Shown here one piece after another: positions 8,031 to 14,506 of a stretch of DNA of 64,000 bases. This stretch comes from AC-32 sp963754265 (lineage in GTDB: Bacteria > Actinomycetota > Thermoleophilia > Gaiellales > Gaiellaceae). Numbering within the stretch: position 1 is the stretch's first letter; every line of letters starts with the position of its first letter. The notes beneath the pieces are model-generated. The model was not told the DNA's origin. It did not search any database and saw only the letters and a list, made by a program, of their open reading frames with translations. The position numbers were made by a program, and so were the translations under genes. Where the stretch lies: contig CAVWFB010000001.1 of NCBI GenBank assembly GCA_963754265.1, positions 1-64,000 on the forward strand, given 5' to 3'.

Positions 8031-8153
8031 ATGGCGGCGATCGTCGACGTCGCGCCCCGACTCTGGATCTGGCGCGTCGATCATCTCGACTGGGGTCAGC
8101 GGGCGCAGCCGGGCTGGCGCACAGCCTTGCGCCGACGACCGAAGGTTGCGTAG
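8031..8153 (+). pseudogene. Possible N-terminal remnant of a metallo-beta-lactamase-fold gene
   Basis: A 40-codon frame starts MAAIVDVAPRLWIWRVDHLDW, resembling the first strands of MBL-fold hydrolases (VAPGLWxW, then HPDW), and then loses similarity before any HXHXDH metal site. No continuation of the family is seen downstream before the cupin gene. This could be a truncated relic or a chance frame; the similarity is short and recognised by eye only. Confidence 0.3.
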
Positions 8154-8199
8154 CGGACGCCTGGGCCAGCGTTCCGTAATGACGCCATAGGATTGCGCC

Positions 8200-8602
8200 G
8201 TGCCGTTCACGCTCAGCAACATCAAGGAGGATCTGGAGGACATCGGCCCTAGGTTCGACGGCGCGCCGGACCTGGAGTTCCGCGCGGCGACCAAGGCGCT
8301 CGAGCTCGAGAAATCCGCCCTGAGCTACCAGCGCGTCCCGCCCGGCTATCGCTTTCCGTACGGCCACACGCACATGAAGCAAGAGGAGGTGTACGTGGTC
8401 GCTGCGCGGGAGCGGGCGGATGAAGGTCGACGACGAGATCGTCGAGCTCAAAGAATGGGACGCGGTGCGCGTCCCGCCCGGCACGTGGCGAGGCTACGAG
8501 GCCGGGCCAGACGGCCTCGAGATCCTCGTCATCGGCTCGCCCAACCTCGGCGAGGATCCGCGCGAAGACGTCGATGGCCAGCGCGACTGGTGGGCTGACT
8601 AG
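8200..8602 (+). CDS. Cupin-domain protein, single frameshift near 8401
   Basis: From GTG 8200 the first frame gives MPFTLSNIKEDLEDIGPRF through HTHMKQEEVYVV; removing one base at about 8401 continues as LRGSGRMKVDDEIVELKEWDAVRVPPGTW and ends GQRDWWAD at 8602, a complete cupin of about 133 residues. The metal-type cupin motif (GHTHMKQEE) is retained. Both sides of the break agree closely with the family, so one inserted base explains everything. It is either a sequencing error or a very recent mutation. The ligand is unknown. Confidence 0.8.
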
Positions 8603-8698
8603 CCGAGTTGTCCGGAGCGTTTGGTCGCGCGAGTGGCGCAGACATCGAAGCCGTGACCTCGACTGGGCAGCGTGCGGGAATGCACAAGCCGACGCTCG

Positions 8699-9181
8699 TC
8701 AGCGCTTCCAGCGGCCGCCGAAGAACGTTGCGCGAACCACGCACCTCTTGTCCGCTACCGGCGTGACGATGAGCGTCCGCCCGGTCAAGTGCCAGCTGTA
8801 GACCCCTTCGAAGGAGCAGACGGGGACGCTCCCGAGCGTCAGACGACCACCGTTCGGCCTGAAGGTCGTCGTGAAATCCTCCGTACAAGCGCTGCACCCC
8901 GGTCGATAGTCGCCCGGCCGGTAGATGGTGACGACCCCGGCCTTCTTGACCAGGAATGTGTAGACGCCCACCTCTCGGGTCACCCCCGCGCGCTTCCATT
9001 GAGCTTTGGTCATTGTCTTGTGCCAGACGCCGAGCAACTTCACCGGCACGTGCCCTGTTCGGGTCGTCGCTGCGCCACCCGTTGCCGCCGGCCAGGTCAA
9101 CGCCAACGCGAATGCCGCCGCCAACGGCCATTGCGTGCACCTGCGCCTGCGCCCAAGCACGAGATCTCCTCTGGGTGACAC
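8699..9181 (-). CDS. Secreted protein of unknown function
   Basis: 160 residues with a signal peptide after a basic start (RRRRCTQWPLAAAFALALTWPAATGGAA). The mature part has repeated beta-like segments (LLGVWHKTMTKAQWKRAG, VGVYTFLVKKAGVVTIYRPG, LIVTPVADKRCVVRATFFGGRWKR) and four cysteines that could form disulfides (CSACT, VCSFEG, RCVV). A lipocalin-like small barrel is conceivable but not shown. I do not recognise a named family. No close neighbour on the same strand. Confidence 0.6.
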   Translation of the reverse strand: MSPRGDLVLGRRRRCTQWPLAAAFALALTWPAATGGAATTRTGHVPVKLLGVWHKTMTKAQWKRAGVTREVGVYTFLVKKAGVVTIYRPGDYRPGCSACTEDFTTTFRPNGGRLTLGSVPVCSFEGVYSWHLTGRTLIVTPVADKRCVVRATFFGGRWKR

Positions 9182-9439
9182 CTACCAGGCGGCCTTCGGC
9201 CACCTGGGGCTCCGACTGGGACTCTACGCCGGTTTGCGCTCGACACAAGCAGGCGGATACACCAGGGCGCTCCCCCTGGGCCAGCGTGCGCGAATGTCAC
9301 CAGAGCGGGATCGCCCGTCATTCCGCGAGGGCGCGGACCAGACGAGGGAGCTCCGACGTGACGCGCGTCCGCGTACACCTGGCCGAAGTCGACGTCGCCC
9401 TCCATCGCGTATTCGCGGCAGCTTCATACCGGGTAGGCA
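9182..9439. other. Intergenic stretch without a recognisable gene
   Basis: About 260 bases between the secreted protein start and the decayed cupin. Frames on both strands are low-complexity Arg/Pro/Ser translations typical of GC-rich non-coding DNA. No hairpin, tRNA or repeat was noticed. Confidence 0.5.
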
Positions 9440-9645
9440 GATGACGTTCTAACGGCACCGGCCGCGGTGATCACGCACGGCCCGTCGCCGGCGCCCAGGA
9501 AGAGTGCTCGGTTCCGGGGGACTGTGGAAGAAGTCCCACGGCCGAAGGAGCCGCTCCTCACCCTCGACGAGCAGCCTGTGCTCCCCGGAAAGCACGAGGA
9601 ACGCCCTGCGGATTCTCAGAGTAGAGGACGTCGGTGAGAGGGGGT
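9440..9645 (-). pseudogene. Decayed cupin gene remnant
   Basis: Reading the minus strand and switching frame about three times recovers a cupin: LYSENPQ, then AFLVLSGEHRLLVEGEERLL and RPWDFFHSPP, then PGTEH, then FLGAGDGPCVITAAGA. These match the family order (VLSGE..VEGEER, WDFxHxPPGTEH, GAGDGPCV). The N-terminal third is missing because the VOC gene begins there on the other strand. Several independent shifts and truncation distinguish this real pseudogene from the single-base breaks nearby. Confidence 0.6.
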
Positions 9646-9647
9646 AC

Positions 9648-10086
9648 ATGTCGCTTCCACGGATGGACAACGTCGGCATCGTCGTCGATGACCTCGCAAC
9701 GACGATCGAGTTCTTGCGCGAGCTCGGCCTCGAGCTCGAAGGGCAAGCCACGATCGAAGGAGAATGGGCAGGGCGCGTCACCGGGCTGGGCGACCAGCGC
9801 GTCGAGATCGCGATGATGCGCACGCCTGACGGCCACGGCCGGATCGAGATCTCGCGTTTTCTGACGCCGCCTGCTGTCGCCGATCACCGCAACGCCCCGG
9901 TGAACGCTCTCGGCTACCTACGCGTCATGTTCGCCGTGGACGACATCGACGAGGCACTCAGCCCGGCTCGGCGAGCGCGGCGCGCAGCTGGTCGGCGAAG
10001 TGGTCCAGTACGAAGACGTGTATCGGCTCTGCTACATCCGAGGGCCCGAAGGACTTCTCATCGGGCTCGCTCAAGATCTCGGCTGA
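9648..10086 (+). CDS. VOC (glyoxalase/bleomycin-resistance) superfamily protein, frameshift near 9960
   Basis: ATG 9648 follows GAGAGGGGG. The first frame reads MSLPRMDNVGIVVDDLATTIEF and reaches VMFAVDDIDEAL; one extra base at about 9960 shifts it, and the other frame continues LGERGAQLVGEVVQYEDVY and ends YIRGPEGLLIGLAQDLG. Together this is one 146-codon VOC domain with paired beta-alpha-beta-beta-beta units. The metal ligands are not certain (H/E positions: NVGIVV lacks the usual His), so it may bind a ligand without glyoxalase activity. Frameshift: error or recent decay. Confidence 0.8.
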
Positions 10087-10172
10087 GCAATCGCAACCTC
10101 GGCCTGGGCGAGCGTGCTTAACGCTCGATGCCCCGCGCGAGCCGGCAGGATGTCACCCGGCGAGGATCTGCC

Positions 10173-10361
10173 CTAGCCGGGCAGGGCCCCGGCAACGCCC
10201 TCCAGTGTGCTGCGGACGTTGTCTGACAGGAGCGTGATCGCTCCCACTACAGCGATAACGATCACGGCCAGGATCACGCCGTATTCCGCCATCGTCTGCC
10301 CCTCTTGACGCCCGCGCAGCGAACGCGCAGCGACCTGCATGAACGTAACGAGCCCCATCAT
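10173..10361 (-). CDS. Flp/Fap-type pilin
   Basis: 62 residues. The start is one of two adjacent ATGs after GGGAGGGG. A short basic leader (AARSLRGRQEGQ) is followed by TMAEYGVILAVIVIAVVGAIT, the hydrophobic stretch of Flp pilins with the conserved E(+5)Y(+6)-like pair in AEYG. The prepilin peptidase would cleave at the leader/helix junction. No tad assembly genes are in the window, so this is an orphan pilin locus here. Role: type IVb pilus fibre, attachment. Confidence 0.9.
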   Translation of the reverse strand: MMGLVTFMQVAARSLRGRQEGQTMAEYGVILAVIVIAVVGAITLLSDNVRSTLEGVAGALPG

Positions 10362-10911
10362 CTGATTACCCCTCCCATGACTCTCGGCGCGGCGGGACCC
10401 CACCCGCCTACTCGCCTCAGTGCTCGCGTTATCCCTCCGAGTAGCCGCCGTGTCCATCCCTCGTGCTGGTGTTTCTTGCCGTCGCAGGAAGAGCGTGCAA
10501 AGACACGTCACGGCTAGCACAGCCGCCGCCTGTCCTGGTTTCTGGACGTTTGGGGGGCGCACTCGAGTTGCAGATCGCACATATCGCGTTGGGGTGGTCG
10601 GTACTGCGGTGCTGACCGCCCCGTCAGGATGGCGGAGCCATCGAGCTACGCCAGATGAAGCAAGCGCTAAGCCCGTCCGGTGGTTCTGCCGACAATAGGC
10701 ACAGGGCCGAGGCACCGGCACCTCTCCCTCCGCTGGGGGCGTCGGCTGGCCGCAGAGCCTAGGCGCCCTGCCTCGGCCCCTCCCCCTCGTGAACGACCAC
10801 AAGGGCCGGGGCGCGGGACGCACCCGCCCTCGGGCCCGGTCAGTACGGCCTTGACATTCCGTAGAGATTCTGAGATGTAGGAACCTCGATTCGTTCGACG
10901 AGGGGATCCAG
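10362..10911. other. Intergenic region between divergent pilin and exoprotein genes
   Basis: 550 bases with no credible gene in any frame. It must hold the promoters for both genes. On the + strand a perfect TTGACA at 10851-10856 lies about 55 bases before the exoprotein start, with only a weak -10 candidate (around 10874), and GAGGGG before ATG 10912 is its ribosome site. The pilin side has a GC-rich leader rich in inverted pairs (10381-10410). I looked for a c-di-GMP riboswitch and did not find its conserved core. Confidence 0.5.
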
Positions 10912-13659
10912 ATGACGAATGACCGGCGCAAGCTTGTGCTTGCACTCGTGTTCGTGGGCGTCTGCGTGGCGCTCGCTGTGACGCTCGGGCGAAGCTCGAG
11001 CACGGGCTCGGCGACGAAGGCCGGGCTCTCGACCAAGAACGCCTCGGCGATCGGCCGCATTCGCGAGAGTCAGCGCGAAGCGCAGATCGCCCAAGGGACG
11101 ACCATCGATCCGGACAGCCCAGCGGCGGAGGACCTCGCGGCGAGGGCATACCCGGGCACCGAGGTCACGCTCGGCGAGCGGCAGGCGGCGATCGCCGCCG
11201 GCGCGAAGGTCGCCAAGCGTGGCCCGAAGCATCCGTTCAAGTGGGAGTCGCTCGGCCCGACGACGCTGAACGTCGACCGGCTTGGAACGCAGACCTACCA
11301 GCGCGGCACACAGTGGTCCGGCCGCGTCACGGCTCTCGCCGTCGACCCGAAGTGCAACGCGAAGAAGTGCGCGCTGTACGTCGCGGCCGCAGGCGGCGGC
11401 GTCTGGCGGTCGAAGGACGCGCTCGCCAACAAGCCGAAGTGGACGTTCATCACCGGCGACATCCCGACGAGCGCAATCGGGTCGATCACCGTCGACCCGA
11501 CGGATCCGAGCGGGAACACGATCTACGTCGGCACCGGTGAGGCCAACTCGAGCGGCGACAGCGAGGCCGGCCTCGGCCTCTACCGCAGCACGGACGGCGG
11601 GGACAGCTGGTCGCTGGTCGGCCCCGGTCCCACCGGTTCGGCTGCCGTCGCCGGCAACCGTTCGATCGGCGGCGTAGCGATCGATCCGAACAACGCCAAC
11701 CACATCCTGATCGCCACCCGCTCGGGCACGCGTGGCGTCGCCTCGAACGGCGGCGCGGTCACCGCGCCAGGCCCGGCGACCGGCGTCTACGAGTCGACCG
11801 ACGGCGGGGCGACGTTCACCCTCACCCGCAGCGGGACGGCCTTCGAGGTCAAGTTCGACCCGAGTCACGCCGGGGTCGCGTATGCGGCACTCGGCACCGT
11901 CGGCCTGATCCGCTCGACGACCGGCGGCACGACCTGGGAGACGATCTTCTCGGGCACCCGCGGGCGCTACTCGTTCTCGCCCGTCACCCTCGGGAACGGG
12001 AACACCCGCGTCTACCTGTCCGATGCGAATGCCGGTTCGACCGGCAGCCAGGCGTACCGCGTCGACGACGCGGGCCAGCCCGCGGCGACGCTGACCGCGT
12101 CGAGCAACGCTGCCTGGACGCGGCTGTCGAACCCCGTCGACGGGACTCCGGGCTACGCAAGCTACGGCTACTGCGACGGACAGTGCACCTACGACATGGC
12201 CATCGCGTCTCCCGCGAGCCAGCCGAACATGGTCGTGCTCTCGGGCCTGATGAACTACAACGAGCTCCCGCCGTACGCACCTCCGGGCGGGCAGCGCTCC
12301 GAGGGCCGCTCGGTCCTGCTCTCGACCGACGCAGGGGCGACGTGGACCGACCAGACGGGCGATGCGCAGAGCCCCGGTGAGTCGCAGCATCCGGATCAGC
12401 ACGCGATCGCCTTCGTGCCGAGCGACCCGGATCAGATGTTCCTCGGCTCCGACGGCGGAGTCATCCGGACGAACGGCACGTACACCGACATCTCCAGCCA
12501 GTGCGACACGCGCGGGTTGAGCGGTGTCTTCCTGTCCGACTGCCACGCGTGGCTCAGCCGCGTTCCGACGAGGCTCGAGCCGATCAACTCGGGGCTCGGG
12601 ACGCTGCAGATGTTCAGCATCGCGGTCAGCCACCAGGACAAGAACCTCGCCATCACGGGCACCCAGGACAACGGGTCGCTCAACTTCTCCGGCTCGGACA
12701 AGTGGCTGCTCGGCGTCACGGGCGACGGCGGCGACGCGGGCTTCGACGCCGCCAACGACAACACGTCGTTCCACACCTACTACACGGGCTGGCTCGACGT
12801 GAACTTCCGCGGCGACGACCCGAAGACGTGGCTCTGGGTGGGCGACCAGTTCTTCCCGGGCCCGCCCGCGGGCGAGTCCATTCGGATGTACCCGCCGACG
12901 ATCGCCGACCCGGTGACGCCGGGAACGATCTTCGAGGGTGCCTCGCACGTCTGGCGCACGCAGGATTGGGGCGGCGACCAGGCGTTCCTGGAGGCGCACT
13001 GCAATACGACGAACCAGTTCGGGACGAGCGACCAGCTCTTCACGGGCAACTGCGGTGACTTCCAGCCGATCGGGCCCTCGCTGACTGCCGCGTCGCTCGG
13101 AACCCGGTCCGGCGGCAACATGGCCGCCCTCGACCGCGGCACCGACAGCGGCACGCTCTGGGCGGCGACCTCGAACGGCCGGGTCTTCGTCTCGAAGAAC
13201 GCCGACGGCCCAGCCGCGGCGGTCACGTTCTCGCGCATCGACACGGCGGCGCAGCCGACGCGGTTCCCGTCGTCGGTCAGCGTCGACGAGTCGAACCCGA
13301 ACCACGCGATCGTCACGTACTCGGGTTACGGCACGAGCACTCCCGGCATCCCGGGTCACGTCTACGACGTCGTGTTCGACCCGGTCGCCGGAACCGCGAC
13401 CTGGACCGACATCTCCTACGACCTCGGCGACCAGCCGATCCTGGACAGCGCGTTCGACTCCACCACCGGCGACACGTACGTGTCGACCGACTTCGGAGTG
13501 AACCGCCTCGTGAGCGGGACGACGACCTGGATCCCGGCGGCGGACGGCCTGCCGACCGTCACGGTCTCGGGGCTCCGCCTCACGTACGCGAAGAGCGGAA
13601 CGCGAACCCTCTACGCGGCCACGCACGGCCGCGGCGCCTACCGGCTCAAGCTCCGGTAG
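10912..13659 (+). CDS. Large secreted beta-propeller (BNR/sortilin-like repeat) protein
   Basis: 915 residues. An N-terminal hydrophobic segment (KLVLALVFVGVCVALAVTL) is a signal peptide or anchor. The body has many Asp-box/BNR repeats: LYRSTDGGDSWSLV, VYESTDGGATFTLTRSG, LIRSTTGGTTWETI, LLSTDAGATWTDQTG, with interspersed YVGTGE and LGSDGGVIRTNG. This is the two-propeller layout seen in VPS10/GH74-like exoproteins. No sialidase or GH74 catalytic residues could be confirmed, so it may be binding or structural. It ends with YAATHGRGAYRLKLR, the usual terminal blade of this family. Single gene with its own promoter region and terminator. Confidence 0.8.
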   Translation: MTNDRRKLVLALVFVGVCVALAVTLGRSSSTGSATKAGLSTKNASAIGRIRESQREAQIAQGTTIDPDSPAAEDLAARAYPGTEVTLGERQAAIAAGAKVAKRGPKHPFKWESLGPTTLNVDRLGTQTYQRGTQWSGRVTALAVDPKCNAKKCALYVAAAGGGVWRSKDALANKPKWTFITGDIPTSAIGSITVDPTDPSGNTIYVGTGEANSSGDSEAGLGLYRSTDGGDSWSLVGPGPTGSAAVAGNRSIGGVAIDPNNANHILIATRSGTRGVASNGGAVTAPGPATGVYESTDGGATFTLTRSGTAFEVKFDPSHAGVAYAALGTVGLIRSTTGGTTWETIFSGTRGRYSFSPVTLGNGNTRVYLSDANAGSTGSQAYRVDDAGQPAATLTASSNAAWTRLSNPVDGTPGYASYGYCDGQCTYDMAIASPASQPNMVVLSGLMNYNELPPYAPPGGQRSEGRSVLLSTDAGATWTDQTGDAQSPGESQHPDQHAIAFVPSDPDQMFLGSDGGVIRTNGTYTDISSQCDTRGLSGVFLSDCHAWLSRVPTRLEPINSGLGTLQMFSIAVSHQDKNLAITGTQDNGSLNFSGSDKWLLGVTGDGGDAGFDAANDNTSFHTYYTGWLDVNFRGDDPKTWLWVGDQFFPGPPAGESIRMYPPTIADPVTPGTIFEGASHVWRTQDWGGDQAFLEAHCNTTNQFGTSDQLFTGNCGDFQPIGPSLTAASLGTRSGGNMAALDRGTDSGTLWAATSNGRVFVSKNADGPAAAVTFSRIDTAAQPTRFPSSVSVDESNPNHAIVTYSGYGTSTPGIPGHVYDVVFDPVAGTATWTDISYDLGDQPILDSAFDSTTGDTYVSTDFGVNRLVSGTTTWIPAADGLPTVTVSGLRLTYAKSGTRTLYAATHGRGAYRLKLR

Positions 13660-13672
13660 GAGCAAACAGTGT

Positions 13673-13705
13673 TGCCGCCGCCGTGCCTCGTGCGCGGCGG
13701 CGGCA
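13673..13705. terminator. Bidirectional hairpin between convergent genes
   Basis: Perfect 11-bp stem (TGCCGCCGCCG at 13673-13683 with CGGCGGCGGCA at 13695-13705) and an 11-base loop, lying exactly between the stop of the propeller gene and the stop of infA. No T-run on either side. Confidence 0.6.
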
Positions 13706-13710
13706 GCCGC

Positions 13711-13929
13711 TTAACGGTGCCGGTAGACGATCCGGCCGCGGCTGAGGTCGTACGGCGACAGCTCGATGTTGATCTTGTCGCCCGGCAGGATCTTGATCCG
13801 GTAGCGGCGCATCTTGCCGGCCGTGTAGCCCAGCGTCTCCTGCCCGTTCTCGAGGAGGACTTTGTACATCCCGCTACGGAATGCCTCGACTACCTCGCCC
13901 TCCATCTCGATCTTGTCTTCCTTGGCTAT
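13711..13929 (-). CDS. infA: Translation initiation factor IF-1, apparent ATA start codon
   Basis: The conserved IF-1 sequence reads, from 13929, ATA then AKEDKIEMEGEVVEAF, and ends SPYDLSRGRIVYRHR: 72 residues, the family's normal length. IF-1 usually begins MAKEDKIEMEGEV, so the ATA sits where ATG is expected. AGGAGG lies 5 bases upstream of the ATA. An in-frame TAG is six codons upstream and there is no ATG, GTG or TTG between. The first ATG (13905) would delete eight conserved residues and lies 29 bases from the Shine-Dalgarno. IF-1 binds the ribosomal A site as an OB-fold protein. It follows a cold-shock gene, not the usual ribosomal operon, so it may be a second copy. Confidence 0.9.
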   Translation of the reverse strand: MAKEDKIEMEGEVVEAFRSGMYKVLLENGQETLGYTAGKMRRYRIKILPGDKINIELSPYDLSRGRIVYRHR

Positions 13930-13940
13930 GAGTCCCTCCT
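13927..13940 (-). promoter_or_regulatory. Shine-Dalgarno and ATA start of infA
   Basis: AGGAGG at 13940-13935 is followed by GACTC and then ATA at 13929-13927. The spacing (5 bases) is optimal for the ATA and for nothing else in frame. This ribosome site decides the start of infA. Confidence 0.65.
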
Positions 13941-13954
13941 CTCTCTAAGGCTCC

Positions 13955-13989
13955 TGTGCTGCGGCCCCGACTCGCGAGGCCGCAGCACA
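13955..13989 (-). terminator. Strong hairpin between csp and infA
   Basis: Perfect 12-bp stem (TGTGCTGCGGCC at 13955-13966 with GGCCGCAGCACA at 13978-13989), 11-base loop. It lies 17 bases after the csp stop and 26 bases before the infA start. With no U-run, it could be a terminator for csp, an attenuator for infA, or a 3' stabiliser. Confidence 0.55.
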
Positions 13990-14006
13990 AAGGTAGCGCG
14001 GGAGCC

Positions 14007-14216
14007 TCAGCCCCCGACGACGGACACGTTCGTCGCCTCGGGGCCTTTCTCGCCCTCGCGCGGCTCGAACTCGACCTTGTCGTTCTCGGCGAGGCTCTTG
14101 AAGCCTTCGCCCGAGATGTTGCTGTGATGGACGAACAGGTCCTTCCCGCCGTCCTCCGGCGTGATGAACCCGTAACCCTTCGCATCGTTGAACCACTTAA
14201 CAGTTCCGGTTGCCAT
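14007..14216 (-). CDS. Cold-shock domain protein
   Basis: 69 residues starting MATGTVKWFNDAKGYGFI; the RNP1-like KGYGFI and RNP2-like DLFVHHSNI are both present, and KGPEATNVSVV ends it. ATG 14216 is preceded by GGAGGTGG at good spacing; an upstream in-frame extension to 14267 is not needed. Single-stranded RNA/DNA binding, RNA chaperone. A TACAAT -10 box at 14299-14294 would give a leader of about 70 bases, as is typical of cold-shock mRNAs. infA lies downstream past a hairpin. Confidence 0.96.
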   Translation of the reverse strand: MATGTVKWFNDAKGYGFITPEDGGKDLFVHHSNISGEGFKSLAENDKVEFEPREGEKGPEATNVSVVGG

Positions 14217-14293
14217 ATTTCCACCTCCTCTTACCACTGACGAACGGTAGGGAGGCGCAAAGACCACCGGTACTCGTTCTTGATTGATGGCGC

Positions 14294-14314
14294 ATTGTAG
14301 ACCCTCGGTACACT
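14294..14314. promoter_or_regulatory. Back-to-back -10 elements between csp and a small gene
   Basis: Minus strand TACAAT (14299-14294) faces csp; plus strand TACACT (14309-14314) faces the gene at 14321. The plus box is only 6 bases before the ATG, so that mRNA would be leaderless. The boxes overlap functionally, so the two promoters may compete. No good -35 elements are seen. Confidence 0.4.
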
Positions 14315-14320
14315 CGCGGC

Positions 14321-14506
14321 ATGAGCCTGTTGCAAACGCTACGAAACTGGTTCAAAGCGAAGCCGGCTGACGCCGAGGCAGTCGCCGAGGCCAAGCGGCT
14401 CGAGGAGGACAAGATCACCGTGCGGCTCTCCCAGACCGGCCGCCAGCCGTATGCCGGGATCCCGCCGACGCCCGACGTGCTCGATCCAGAGCGCGAGCAC
14501 CGCTAG
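14321..14506 (+). CDS. 61-residue hydrophilic protein of unknown function
   Basis: Starts MSLLQTLRNWFKAKPADAEAV, an amphipathic helix, and ends TPDVLDPEREHR. The charged/Ala-rich middle (EAKRLEEDKITVRLSQTGRQPY) could be helical. There is no Shine-Dalgarno, but a TACACT box 6 bases before the ATG fits a leaderless mRNA, common in actinobacteria. Its stop shares a CTAG with the convergent FN3 gene's stop. Function not recognised. Confidence 0.55.
   Translation: MSLLQTLRNWFKAKPADAEAVAEAKRLEEDKITVRLSQTGRQPYAGIPPTPDVLDPEREHR

Noticed and set aside
8529..9248. 239-codon minus-strand frame overlapping the secreted protein gene
   Set aside because: The competing frame (8699-9181) has a signal peptide and beta-like segments; this one has none.
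6723..10172. Genomic island inserted at tRNA-Ala
   Set aside because: No integrase gene and no repeat of the tRNA 3' end was seen downstream; the damaged genes may simply reflect local loss.
10362..10560. Possible c-di-GMP riboswitch before the Flp pilin
   Set aside because: The conserved GGCAAACC and GCAAAGCC-type core could not be found on the minus strand; only general GC-rich pairing is present.
10840..13665. A 941-codon open frame antisense to the propeller gene
   Set aside because: Its translation is Arg/Val/Asp-rich without domains and mirrors the third-codon GC of the real gene; the plus-strand protein has clear BNR repeats.
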